A DNA stretch of 64,000 bases from Tychonema sp. LEGE 06208 (GTDB lineage Bacteria; Cyanobacteriota; Cyanobacteriia; Cyanobacteriales; Microcoleaceae), in contig NZ_JADEWT010000002.1 in NCBI RefSeq assembly GCF_015207505.1, positions 1 through 64,000 on the forward strand. The letters run 5' to 3'. A program made the translations under genes and the position numbers. Of the stretch, positions 8,787 through 16,550 are shown piece after piece. Within the stretch, counting starts at the first letter, position 1, and each line of letters begins with the position of its first letter. The notes under the pieces were generated by a model that ran no database searches, was not told where the DNA came from, and was given only the letters and a program-made list of their open reading frames with translations.

Positions 8787-10385
8787 ATGGCACAAACGTC
8801 TGTATCTCCTGTAGTGCTGATTATTCTCGATGGCTGGGGTTATCGCGAACAAAAAGACGGAAATGCGATCGCCGCGGCGAACACGCCCGTAATGGACAGT
8901 CTCTGGGCCGCTTATCCCAGAACTCTGATTAGAACATCGGGCCGCGCAGTAGGGCTTCCTGACGGGCAAATGGGCAACTCCGAAGTCGGTCACTTGAATC
9001 TGGGCGCGGGCCGCGTGGTTCCTCAAGAGTTGGTGCGGATCTCGGATGCTGTCGAAGATGGTTCTTTGCTAGACAACCGCGCCCTACTTAAACTTTGCTC
9101 CGAAGTCCGCAGTCGGGGCGGCAAATTGCACCTGACTGGTCTTTGTTCCGAGGGCGGGGTTCACTCGCACCTGAGTCACATTTTGGGTTTGCTAAAGCTA
9201 GCAAAGGCCCAGGGAATTTCTGAAGTTTGCATTCACGCCATTACTGACGGCCGGGATACTACTCCGAAAGAGGGCGTGGAAGCTCTCGGCAAGATTCAAG
9301 GTTATATCGAACAGGTGGGAATTGGTCGGATTGCTACCATCAGCGGCCGCTATTACGCGATGGACAGGGACAAACGCTGGGATCGGGTGCAGCGTGCCTA
9401 TGAGGTGATGACGATTGAGGGCGCGCCTGATGGTCGATCGGCAGTTGATGTGTTGCAAGCATCCTATGCGGTCGGATTGACCGACGAGTTTGCACTTCCG
9501 ACTCGGATTGCTCCGGGCGCGGTGGCATCCGGCGATGGGATGATTTTTTTCAATTTTCGCCCGGACAGGGCTAGAGAATTGACTCAGGCCTTTGTAGCGC
9601 CGGATTTTAAGGGGTTTGAACGGCATTTAATTGAGCCGCTCAGTTTTGCGACTTTTACTCAGTACGACCCGAAGTTGTCGGTGTTGGTGGCTTTTGAACC
9701 GCAGAATTTGGACAATATTCTGGGCGAGGTGATTTCTCGTCACGGTTTGCGGCAGTTGCGGATGGCGGAAACTGAAAAGTACGCTCACGTAACTTATTTT
9801 TTTAATGGGGGTCTGGAAGAGCCTTTTCCGGGGGAAGACCGCGAGTTGGTGCAGAGCCCGATGGTGGCGACTTACGATACGGCACCGGAGATGTCGGCGG
9901 CCCTGGTGACTGATGTGGCGCTGGCTGCTTTGTCTAAGCGGATTTATTCGTTTGTGGTGCTTAACTACGCTAACCCGGATATGGTTGGTCATACGGGGAT
10001 GATGGGTGCGACGATAATTGCGATCGAAACTGTGGATAAATGTTTGGGGCGGCTGTTGACTGGCATTAATAAGGCTGGGGGTACGGCAATTATTATTGCT
10101 GACCACGGCAATGCTGAGTTGATGTTCGATGAGAATGGCAATCCTTGGACGGCTCACACTACTAACCCCGTGCCGTTTATTCTGGTAGAAGGCGAAGGTG
10201 TGCAAATTCCGGCTCACGGCACTGATGTTCCTCTGAGGGAGGACGGTTGTTTGGCTGATATTGCGCCGACTATTCTGGATCTGTTGAGGTTGCCTCAGCC
10301 GCCGGAAATGACCGGACGTTCTATGATTGAACCGGCTGATTTTGAAGTTCGCGCCAATCGCACTCCGGTGCGGGTGCGACTGTAG
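8787..10385 (+). CDS. gpmI: 2,3-bisphosphoglycerate-independent phosphoglycerate mutase
   Basis: 532 residues, full length for the iPGM family. It interconverts 3- and 2-phosphoglycerate in lower glycolysis using two Mn2+ ions and a phosphoserine intermediate. The N-terminal metal motif VLIILDGWGYRE and the catalytic serine motif GQMGNSEVGHLNLGAGR are intact. Later motifs are AITDGRDTTP, SGRYYAMDRDKRWDR, FFNFRPDRARELTQAF, YANPDMVGHTG and IIIADHGNAE, covering the substrate-binding and second metal-binding segments. The protein ends with the usual DIAPTILDLL / P..MTG segment. It is a single gene, followed after 400 bases by secG in the same direction, an order common in cyanobacteria. Confidence 0.98.
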   Translation: MAQTSVSPVVLIILDGWGYREQKDGNAIAAANTPVMDSLWAAYPRTLIRTSGRAVGLPDGQMGNSEVGHLNLGAGRVVPQELVRISDAVEDGSLLDNRALLKLCSEVRSRGGKLHLTGLCSEGGVHSHLSHILGLLKLAKAQGISEVCIHAITDGRDTTPKEGVEALGKIQGYIEQVGIGRIATISGRYYAMDRDKRWDRVQRAYEVMTIEGAPDGRSAVDVLQASYAVGLTDEFALPTRIAPGAVASGDGMIFFNFRPDRARELTQAFVAPDFKGFERHLIEPLSFATFTQYDPKLSVLVAFEPQNLDNILGEVISRHGLRQLRMAETEKYAHVTYFFNGGLEEPFPGEDRELVQSPMVATYDTAPEMSAALVTDVALAALSKRIYSFVVLNYANPDMVGHTGMMGATIIAIETVDKCLGRLLTGINKAGGTAIIIADHGNAELMFDENGNPWTAHTTNPVPFILVEGEGVQIPAHGTDVPLREDGCLADIAPTILDLLRLPQPPEMTGRSMIEPADFEVRANRTPVRVRL

Positions 10386-10785
10386 CAGGTGTCAGGTTAA
10401 GGCTGAAAACCCTTGATAAGTCTGGTTTGTAGCCAAGGCCCGCTCCCCCTCGCATCCCCCGGATAGTCGGGGGACTTTGAGAAGAATCCTGTCCCCCCCC
10501 TTCTTAAGCTACGGTGTACACACATCTCTGTGTAGAACCAAAATCCTCGGAGATCCCCCTAAATCCTCCTTAGGTCGGGGGACTTTGAGAAGAATCCTGT
10601 CCCCCCCTTATTAAGCTATGCTAGGGGGATCGGGCTTCGGGTAAAAGCGAGATTTCTCAAGGTTTTCAGGGTTAAATTGGCACGATGAAAGGCAGTGCCG
10701 TGTCTAACCGAGGTTGTGCGCGATCGACCGAATTTGATATCATAATAAATTACTGATTACTAATTACCAATTACCCCCCCCGATT
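10386..10785. repeat. gpmI-secG gap with a ~45-bp direct repeat
   Basis: Two near-identical copies of a G/C-polarised segment (GTCGGGGGACTTTGAGAAGA, then ATCCTGT and a C7-8 run, then TTAAGCTA) lie at 10466-10512 and 10574-10618, 108 bases apart. Each is preceded by a short C-rich block that can pair with the GGGGG run. No gene is visible. The last 60 bases are AT-rich and lead into secG. Confidence 0.7.
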
Positions 10786-11025
10786 ATGAATATTGTTTCT
10801 CTGTTACAAATGATCTGGTCTTTGTCTGCTCTAGGACTTGTGGTTTTGGTGTTGCTGCACAGCCCTAAAGGCGATGGTATTGGAGGGATTGGCGGACAAG
10901 CTCAATTGTTTACTAGCGCTAAGAGTGCGGAAACGACTCTGAATCGCATTACTTGGGGTTTGTGTATTGTTTTTATGGGTTTGACTGTAATCTTGAGTGC
11001 TGGTTGGTTGACTCCTGCGTCGTAA
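10786..11025 (+). CDS. secG: Preprotein translocase subunit SecG
   Basis: 79 residues with two transmembrane helices (IVSLLQMIWSLSALGLVVLVLLHS and ITWGLCIVFMGLTVILSAGWL) joined by a Gly-rich loop with the family signature KGDGIGGIGG. It then carries AQLFTSAKSAETTLNRITW, as in cyanobacterial SecG. SecG assists SecYE/SecA in protein export across thylakoid and plasma membranes. No strong ribosome-binding site is seen before the ATG (a C-rich run precedes it). It follows gpmI. Confidence 0.95.
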   Translation: MNIVSLLQMIWSLSALGLVVLVLLHSPKGDGIGGIGGQAQLFTSAKSAETTLNRITWGLCIVFMGLTVILSAGWLTPAS

Positions 11026-11043
11026 GATGAGGATTTTTAACCG

Positions 11044-11107
11044 CAAATAAACGCAGATTGACGCAGATATAAATGTGAGATAGTTTGCATTAATCTGCGT
11101 TTATTTG
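11044..11107. repeat. Inverted repeat in the secG-protease gap
   Basis: CAAATAAACGCAGAT (11044-11058) is exactly complementary to ATCTGCGTTTATTTG (11093-11107), giving a 15-bp stem with a 34-base loop that itself holds another ACGCAGAT. It belongs to the dispersed CGCAGAT family and could act as a secG transcript end or as a small mobile palindrome. There is no U-run. Confidence 0.7.
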
Positions 11108-11128
11108 TGTTTATCTCCGGGCGGAACA

Positions 11129-11860
11129 ATGCGGTTGTGGAAAGTTAGGATCAAAAATCGATTGCGGGCTGGTTTGGGATTGGCTTTATGTTGTTTTAGC
11201 CTGATAATTTTTAGTCAGGTTAATACTCCTGCTGCTAGTGTTTCTATTCTGGAGAATAGTTGGCCTGCTCCACAGGTTCACCCTTTGCCGCCAATGCTGG
11301 AAAATTGGCAGGATTCAACAAATAGCGGTGATTATTTCGATCGGGTTAAGCCACCGAATGTTGGTCATTTGCTGTGGTCGAAGTTCCCGATTCAGGTTTA
11401 TGTTGAGCGTCCCGCTGATGCTAATAAGTCTGAAGAATGGATGAGCGCTGTGTTGGATGTTGTGCGGGAATGGGGCGTTTATTTACCTTTGGAGGTGGTG
11501 GATAGTTCGGAGGTAGCTGATATTACAATTTTACGTCGGGCTCCGCCTTTGCGTCAAGGGGTTTTGCGATCGCGCTCTGGGGAATCTACCTATAAATTGT
11601 ACACCCGTCAAGATGGTGATAAAACTGTTTTATCTCACCGATTTTCGGTTTATTTGAATCCCAATCAAGTGGGTAAGTATGTTGCGGCGACGGCGCGACA
11701 CGAGTTGGGCCACGCCTTGGGAATTTGGGGCCACAGTTCGATGGAGACTGATGTGCTTTATTTTTCTCAGGTACGCAATCCTCCGCCTATTTCTGCGAGG
11801 GATGTTAATACTTTGAAGCGGGTTTATCAGCAGCCAACTCGGTTGGGGTGGGAATTGTAG
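11129..11860 (+). CDS. Predicted zinc metalloprotease of the metzincin type (M10-like)
   Basis: The motif HELGHALGIWGH matches the metzincin HExxHxxGxxGH zinc site exactly, in the context KYVAATARHELGHALGIWGHSSMETDVLYFSQV; the Met in SSMETDVLY is the expected Met-turn. The ATG at 11129 starts a basic then hydrophobic signal sequence (MRLWKVRIKNRLRAGLGLALCCFSLIIF), so the protein is exported. The upstream in-frame codons (from 11105) lie inside an intergenic repeat and were rejected. A preceding region (FPIQVYVERPADANKSEEWMSAVLDVVREWGVYLPLEVVDSSEVADITI) resembles the beta-sheet of matrixin catalytic domains. There is no obvious pro-domain cysteine switch. Substrate unknown. Confidence 0.88.
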   Translation: MRLWKVRIKNRLRAGLGLALCCFSLIIFSQVNTPAASVSILENSWPAPQVHPLPPMLENWQDSTNSGDYFDRVKPPNVGHLLWSKFPIQVYVERPADANKSEEWMSAVLDVVREWGVYLPLEVVDSSEVADITILRRAPPLRQGVLRSRSGESTYKLYTRQDGDKTVLSHRFSVYLNPNQVGKYVAATARHELGHALGIWGHSSMETDVLYFSQVRNPPPISARDVNTLKRVYQQPTRLGWEL

Positions 11861-11969
11861 TTTAAACCACAAATTCCCGGCTCTTGGAAATCGCGTCTAC
11901 ACAAACGAAGTCCACCTGCGTGGACTAAGAGAAGATTCCGATTAGTTATTCATAGCAAAGAGAAGAAAG

Positions 11970-12437
11970 ATGAAAGATGAAGCTTTTGGAATTGTGCCAG
12001 TTTTTGCGACAGAAACTGATAGTTTGTTTTTGTTGATTCAACATCAAGCCGGACATTGGGCGTTTCCTAAAGGTCACGCAAATCCGGGGGAATCAGCGCT
12101 AGAAACTGCGAAGCGGGAGTTTGAGGAGGAAACTGGCATCCGCGATTGTGAAGTGCTGGAGGAGCCTAGTTTTGTGGAACGTTATTCCTTTGTTAAGGAA
12201 GGGAAGCCTAGTTCTGTGCAACATTATTCCTCTGCGAAGGAAGGAGAATCAATTGAAAAAACTGTTACTTACTTTTTGGCTTTTGTAAGTTCAATGGAAG
12301 TTCAGTTGCAAGTAGAGGAAGTTCAAAATTCGGCCTGGAGTTCCTTTGAGGATGCAGTTAAGCTGATTACTTTTGATGGGAATCGGCAGATTTTGAGGGA
12401 AGTTAAAGCATTTTTGGACGATAAAAAAAATAGTTAA
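11970..12437 (+). CDS. Nudix hydrolase (diadenosine tetraphosphatase-like)
   Basis: The Nudix box GHANPGESALETAKREFEEETGI fits GX5EX7REUXEEXGU exactly. The start DEAFGIVPVF and WAFPKGHAN resemble bis(5'-nucleosyl)-tetraphosphatases, which remove Ap4A-type alarmones. This subfamily call is less sure than the fold. A 14-residue tandem duplication in the segment after the box (PSFVERYSFVKEGK then PSSVQHYSSAKEGE) adds an unusual loop before the core strand EKTVTYFLAFV. At 155 residues it is correspondingly slightly longer than typical. The start ATG follows a purine-rich AGAGAAGAAAG. Confidence 0.9.
   Translation: MKDEAFGIVPVFATETDSLFLLIQHQAGHWAFPKGHANPGESALETAKREFEEETGIRDCEVLEEPSFVERYSFVKEGKPSSVQHYSSAKEGESIEKTVTYFLAFVSSMEVQLQVEEVQNSAWSSFEDAVKLITFDGNRQILREVKAFLDDKKNS
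12165..12248 (+). repeat. 42-bp in-frame tandem duplication inside the Nudix gene
   Basis: Bases 12165-12206 and 12207-12248 are an imperfect direct repeat that keeps the frame (14 codons each). The copies differ at several positions, so the duplication is not very recent. Confidence 0.85.
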
Positions 12438-12549
12438 TATCAAATCCGGTTATCTAAGCATAATTAAGTTTACAGTCAGGACTTTAGTTCTCTTTTAAAA
12501 CTTTAATTCGCTAAGGGCTGAAGTCCTGAATGCAAACAAATTGTTCTGT

Positions 12550-12584
12550 TAGATACCCGACTTCTTGAAGAAGTCGGGTATCTA
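12550..12584. terminator. Perfect 35-base palindrome downstream of the Nudix gene
   Basis: The sequence TAGATACCCGACTTCTT, a central G, and its full complement form a 17-bp perfect stem with essentially no loop. It may end the Nudix transcript, but no T-run follows, so it could equally be a palindromic repeat. Its right arm abuts the inverted-repeat element at 12583. Confidence 0.5.
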
Positions 12585-12721
12585 TAGCAATCCTAAATGA
12601 TTGTCTGTAGGGACACGGCATTGCCGTCTCCCGGACACGGCACTGCCGTGTCCCTACAGATGGATTTTGGGGAAATCACATTTATGTTCGCCGCACGTGA
12701 TAATGATTTAGGATTGCTATA
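12583..12721. mobile_element. MITE-like element with TATAGCAATCCTAAAT terminal inverted repeats (copy 1)
   Basis: The left end TATAGCAATCCTAAATGATT and the right end AATGATTTAGGATTGCTATA are terminal inverted repeats (first 16 bases perfect). The 139-bp element has an inner inverted repeat of the CTGTAGGGACACGGCA...TGCCGTGTCCCTACAG type (12606-12658). There is no coding capacity. A second element with the same termini but a different interior is at 31753-31880. The TA at both borders may be a TA target duplication (inference). Confidence 0.65.
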
Positions 12722-12735
12722 GGTATTATGTGAGA

Positions 12736-13215
12736 TTATTTGTGGGTTTTCTGGGTTTTGGCGTGATGTTCTAGGCGAGCGAAAACGTTGTAGGCATCGG
12801 GCCCTGGATTGCCGTGTTCGACTGCGCCGTCGATGGGGCCGTCGATGGCTTTCCAAGCTGGAATTCCGCCTTTTAGTTCGGCTACTTTTCTAAAGCCGGC
12901 GGCGCGGAGAAGATTGGCGGCTTCTGCTGTTTGTGCGTCGGTTTCGCCGTAGATGTAGATGTCGCGAACGGTTTCTAGACTAGATTTTGCGCGCTCTACT
13001 AATTCGTCAATTGGCATCGGTACTGCGCCGGTAATGCGACTTTTGTTGAAGCTTTCAAAATCGCGCGCGTCGATGATTGTGAGTCCTGGTTCGCCCCAAT
13101 CTAAACGGGCTTTGAGGTCGTGGCTGGATACTTGGGCTCTTAAAGCGGGAGGGGTGGAAGTAAGGTCGGGAAGTTTTTCTTTGATGTCGGCAATTTGGTC
13201 GGGAATAGTTTTCAT
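12736..13215 (-). CDS. Rhodanese-like domain protein lacking the catalytic cysteine
   Basis: A 159-residue protein with the rhodanese fold landmarks: LTIIDARDFESFNKSRITGAVPMPIDEL (CH2A motif region) and ELKGGIPAWKAIDGPI at the end. In the active-site loop, where YCxxGxRS is expected, the sequence is IYIYGETDAQTAEAA, with Gly in place of the nucleophilic Cys. It is therefore unlikely to transfer sulfur and may be a binding or regulatory domain. The longest frame starts with a GTG at 13233; the ATG at 13215 (MKTIPDQIADIKEKL) is the better start. Located alone between two intergenic repeat regions. Confidence 0.85.
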   Translation of the reverse strand: MKTIPDQIADIKEKLPDLTSTPPALRAQVSSHDLKARLDWGEPGLTIIDARDFESFNKSRITGAVPMPIDELVERAKSSLETVRDIYIYGETDAQTAEAANLLRAAGFRKVAELKGGIPAWKAIDGPIDGAVEHGNPGPDAYNVFARLEHHAKTQKTHK

Positions 13216-13797
13216 AGGAAAAGAATTGTTCACTGTTTTGATTGCAATTGCAATGTAACGAGATGTGTAAGTTGAATGCGTCTTTCTAAAGGCATAATCG
13301 GGTATTTAACTAAAGTCGCAGTTGAGTTGAATTGTTGGTGGTTGACTGCTGTTGGGAACGCTATATTTGTTGAGTTTGTTAACCTGTTCCGGCCCGGCTG
13401 CGGATTGTTTTGATTGAAAAGTGCGATTTTATACCAGTTGTTTAAAACTATGCTAAAAAAGAAATTTTGTGTTTTTTTACTTTGTTGTTGAGGTGCGGAT
13501 CTACTCGAAAAGTCGATGGACTGTGGGGATTTATTGCGGTATCCGCAGCCTGGGAATTCTCTGGTATGAATTTTGAAAATTGGTATTGTTTGCAGCGGAT
13601 GTTTTGAAGTGCGATCGCCCTTTTGGTTGAGCATTGTATCAAATGATGACACTTTGGTCAATCCTAATTATTTTAAAATGAAAATTGCTGGATGCTGTGG
13701 GCGGTATGGTGCGCTATTTTGCTGAACAATTGAGATGTTTTTCTGCAAAATTTCTGGTAAGATTTGATACTAACAATAGGTATTTAAAGGTATGGAT
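13216..13797. promoter_or_regulatory. Intergenic region upstream of the winged-helix/ATPase/nuclease cassette
   Basis: About 580 AT-rich bases with no convincing gene; open frames here have poor composition and no motif. The stretch 13740-13797 should contain the promoter of the three-gene cassette. The TAAAGG at 13785-13790 is the ribosome-binding site that favours the ATG at 13798 over the one at 13792. Confidence 0.45.
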
Positions 13798-14520
13798 ATG
13801 TCTGAAAACAGTGAAATTGCGGTGTCTAAAACTTTGACACCGGAACAGCAGGCGGTTTGGGATGCAAAGGCGAAGGTTCGGGTGCTGCTGAATTTGTGGG
13901 ATTTGGGCGGTGGGAAGATGCAGGTTAAAAAGGGGGAGTTGACTAAGCGGATTGTTCGCACTAATGAGACGAGTCAGAGATATCTGGGAGTGCTCGGTGA
14001 GTTGCAAGAAGCTGGGGCGATCGAGTATTCGCTGGTAAATCGGGTGACGCTGGTGGAGTTGAGTGCGAAGGGGAAACAAGTTTTGGCGGATGGCTTGAAA
14101 AGTCCCGATTCTCTGTTTGAGTTTGATGGTTCTCAAATCGGTACTCGGCTGGGAAATGCTTTGTTGAAGTGGATTCGGCATCAGGATGGTGCGGCGGGTG
14201 TTGGGGTTGAGGCGGGGAAAGGGGATGTAGGGGCGATCGCATCCTATGAAGATTTTAAGGTTGTGGCGATCGATGTGTATGACACCTTGAACCGGGATTA
14301 TAACTTAGACGATTTAGTGCCGATTTATCGGATGCGGCGGGCGATGGGAGAAAGGATTGGGCGATCGCAATTCAACGAGTGGCTGTTGGAAATGCAGGCT
14401 AATGATGTTTTCCAGCTAATGGCAGGAGAAACGCAAGACATCACCCCAGATAAACGTGAAGACTCAATCACCATTCCTGGTGGTGCATTGCGTTACTACG
14501 CCAAGCGTTTGAATTCATAA
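13798..14520 (+). CDS. Winged-helix protein, first gene of a wHTH-ATPase-nuclease cassette
   Basis: 240 residues. Residues ~25-100 (VRVLLNLWDLGGGKMQVKKGELTKRI ... YLGVLGELQEAGAIEYS ... VTLVELSAKGKQVLADGL) have the helix pattern and beta-wing of a MarR-like winged helix. The C-terminal ~90 residues (DLVPIYRMRRAMGERIGRSQFNEWLLEMQANDVFQLMAG, ending ITIPGGALRYYAKRL) resemble a second winged helix of a kind often found in multi-gene restriction and defence loci (recalled, not checked). Of two close ATGs, the second has AAAGG at 7-8 bases. It is followed after 48 bases by the ATPase, same strand, and probably gives DNA contact or regulation for the cassette. Specific function unknown. Confidence 0.75.
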   Translation: MSENSEIAVSKTLTPEQQAVWDAKAKVRVLLNLWDLGGGKMQVKKGELTKRIVRTNETSQRYLGVLGELQEAGAIEYSLVNRVTLVELSAKGKQVLADGLKSPDSLFEFDGSQIGTRLGNALLKWIRHQDGAAGVGVEAGKGDVGAIASYEDFKVVAIDVYDTLNRDYNLDDLVPIYRMRRAMGERIGRSQFNEWLLEMQANDVFQLMAGETQDITPDKREDSITIPGGALRYYAKRLNS

Positions 14521-14568
14521 AATTGCCCTCAATCTTTTTGTGTTTCGTTAACCTCACACCCGATAACC

Positions 14569-16548
14569 ATGAACAATATACCAGTTTCCCCAATAGAAAC
14601 CCTGAATGCTGCAATCCAAAATCACAATCCATTTAGCAAAGCTGGCATTGTCAAAGAACAAGATATTTGGGGAAAAGGGTTCCCCGATATTCCCACTCTA
14701 AATGCTCACGCTTCCGATGCCATTTTTCAGGCTGTTGAAAAAGTACAGACAAGTCAATCCAGCCAAGAAAAGGTGACTTCACTGGTATTAACTGCTCAAC
14801 AGGGAGTGGGAAAAAGCCACATTTTAAGTCGCACTCGCCACAGACTAGAAAGCAATGGTGGTGCTTTGTTCGTTTATGCCAGTGTTAATAATTACACTGA
14901 CTTAAATTTGATAAAATACCAATTTCAGCAAACTTTAGCTAACAGTTTGAGTCACACAGGCAGCCAAAGCGTCATGCAATGGCAGGAAATAGCGGCAGCA
15001 ATGGCAAACGAAGGTTTCAAAGCTATCAATTCTGCTTCACAGAATCTTTCTCCTCAAGAACTGATAGACCGATTTGACAGAGTATGTGCTAGTTGGGCAA
15101 CTAAAAATAAGAATTTCATGAACACCCTGACTAAGCAAGTTCTCAAAACAAAATCAAAGGCAGATCCTTATATTGTTCGAGCTGTTTTGTGGACTTTATC
15201 AGAATCTGAAACACCTTTTGCTATCAAATGGTTATCTGGTGAAGAGTTAGATAAATCTAAAGCTGAGGAATTAGGATTGCCGGCTAATTCCGGCAAGACT
15301 AATCAGGACAGAGAAGCAGAATCTCTGAATAATGTCCAGCAAATTTTAAACTTGGTGAGTTACTACAGTCCTGTAATCATTTGTTTTGATGAAATAGATG
15401 TCAATACAAGTTGTAGAGATGATGGCTTGACAACACCGCAGGTAATTGCGGATTTAGTTAAGCGTTTGTATGATACTCTCGAACACTCCGATCTCGGTCA
15501 AGGTTTGGTTATTATCACAGTGATGATGCCCTATACATGGACAGACACAGTTAACGTAATGTCTGGCGGTATACCGGATCGAGTTTCAACATATACGCAG
15601 CGAAAACCAATCGATTTAAAATACTTAAATGGTGACTCTCTAGTTGATTTAGTCGGACTATGGTTGCAAGATTTTTATCAGGTCAGAAATTTAAATCCTC
15701 CTCATCCGGTCTACCCATTTGAGGAAACTCAACTGAGAGAACATGGTAGAGGTAAGCCAACTGTACGCGAAGCTTTGAACTGGTGTGCAGAGAATTTTCA
15801 AGTTTTCATGCCTCCAATGCCTGAACTTCCAGAAGATCCTATTGAGCGGTTTGAGTTTGCTTTAACCAAAGAACTTGAGGCAGACATTAGAGAGGAGATG
15901 GAGGATAATTCCACAATTGCTCAGGCTATTTACTTTGGCTTTGAAACCTTGAAAGGTCAGACAATTGACAAGGTAACAGTTGATGACATTACTGCTGAGA
16001 TTAAACCAAAGGCAAAAAATGCGGGTTGGATCGGATTCAAGATAATTGGCACTGAAAACGGAAAAGCTATCAAGATTGGTGTGGCAATTATCCAAACTTC
16101 TCAATCTGAATTAGTTGCTGCATTAAAGCGCTTAATTGATTATCAGACCTTTGATTTGACGCGCGGTTGTTTAGTACGTTCCCAATCCAAAATAGAAAAT
16201 ATCAAGAAAACTTCTAAAGCCTACAAGCTACTAGAGGAACTCGTATCAGTAGAAAAAGGCGGTGAGATCGTGTATTTGGTTGAAGAGCAAATAAAACCGC
16301 TGATGGCTCTCCGTGCTGTTTGTAAAAAATGCCGAGATTATAATTTAACAGAAGACCAGGTTTTTGAGTTCATATCTCAGAAGCACCTCACTTTTGAGAA
16401 TCCTTTACTGCGGGAAATTTTGAGCGATCCCTCCGGTGAAATGCCTGTCGTTGACGATGAAGATGAAAGCCTACTTTTAGAAGACATTTTCAACCCTCCC
16501 AGTAGTGATGATACAGATGATGGGGATCTAAGTGACCTATTTAGTTAA
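14569..16548 (+). CDS. P-loop AAA-type ATPase, second gene of the cassette
   Basis: 659 residues. Walker A is AQQGVGKS (about residues 76-83) and Walker B is VIICFDEID (about 269-277). The long insert between them contains a WTLSESETPFAIKWLSGEEL segment like that of ORC/Cdc6-like and BREX-associated (DUF2791-type) ATPases. A TVMMPYTWTDTVNVMSGGIPDRVSTY segment follows, a likely sensor region, then HGRGKPTVREALNWC, typical of the lid. The C-terminal third (AGWIGFKIIG, LIDYQTFDLTRGCLVRS) is an uncharacterised domain, ending in an acidic tail (DDEDESLLLEDIF ... DDTDDGDLSDLFS) that could bind partner proteins. It sits 2 bases before the nuclease gene, so the two are likely translated together. No exact family is recognised. 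Confidence 0.8.
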   Translation: MNNIPVSPIETLNAAIQNHNPFSKAGIVKEQDIWGKGFPDIPTLNAHASDAIFQAVEKVQTSQSSQEKVTSLVLTAQQGVGKSHILSRTRHRLESNGGALFVYASVNNYTDLNLIKYQFQQTLANSLSHTGSQSVMQWQEIAAAMANEGFKAINSASQNLSPQELIDRFDRVCASWATKNKNFMNTLTKQVLKTKSKADPYIVRAVLWTLSESETPFAIKWLSGEELDKSKAEELGLPANSGKTNQDREAESLNNVQQILNLVSYYSPVIICFDEIDVNTSCRDDGLTTPQVIADLVKRLYDTLEHSDLGQGLVIITVMMPYTWTDTVNVMSGGIPDRVSTYTQRKPIDLKYLNGDSLVDLVGLWLQDFYQVRNLNPPHPVYPFEETQLREHGRGKPTVREALNWCAENFQVFMPPMPELPEDPIERFEFALTKELEADIREEMEDNSTIAQAIYFGFETLKGQTIDKVTVDDITAEIKPKAKNAGWIGFKIIGTENGKAIKIGVAIIQTSQSELVAALKRLIDYQTFDLTRGCLVRSQSKIENIKKTSKAYKLLEELVSVEKGGEIVYLVEEQIKPLMALRAVCKKCRDYNLTEDQVFEFISQKHLTFENPLLREILSDPSGEMPVVDDEDESLLLEDIFNPPSSDDTDDGDLSDLFS

Positions 16549-16550
16549 CC

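Noticed and set aside
13230-13661. 143-codon frame upstream of the winged-helix gene
   Set aside because: No motif, unusual Gln/Asn-rich composition and no ribosome-binding site.
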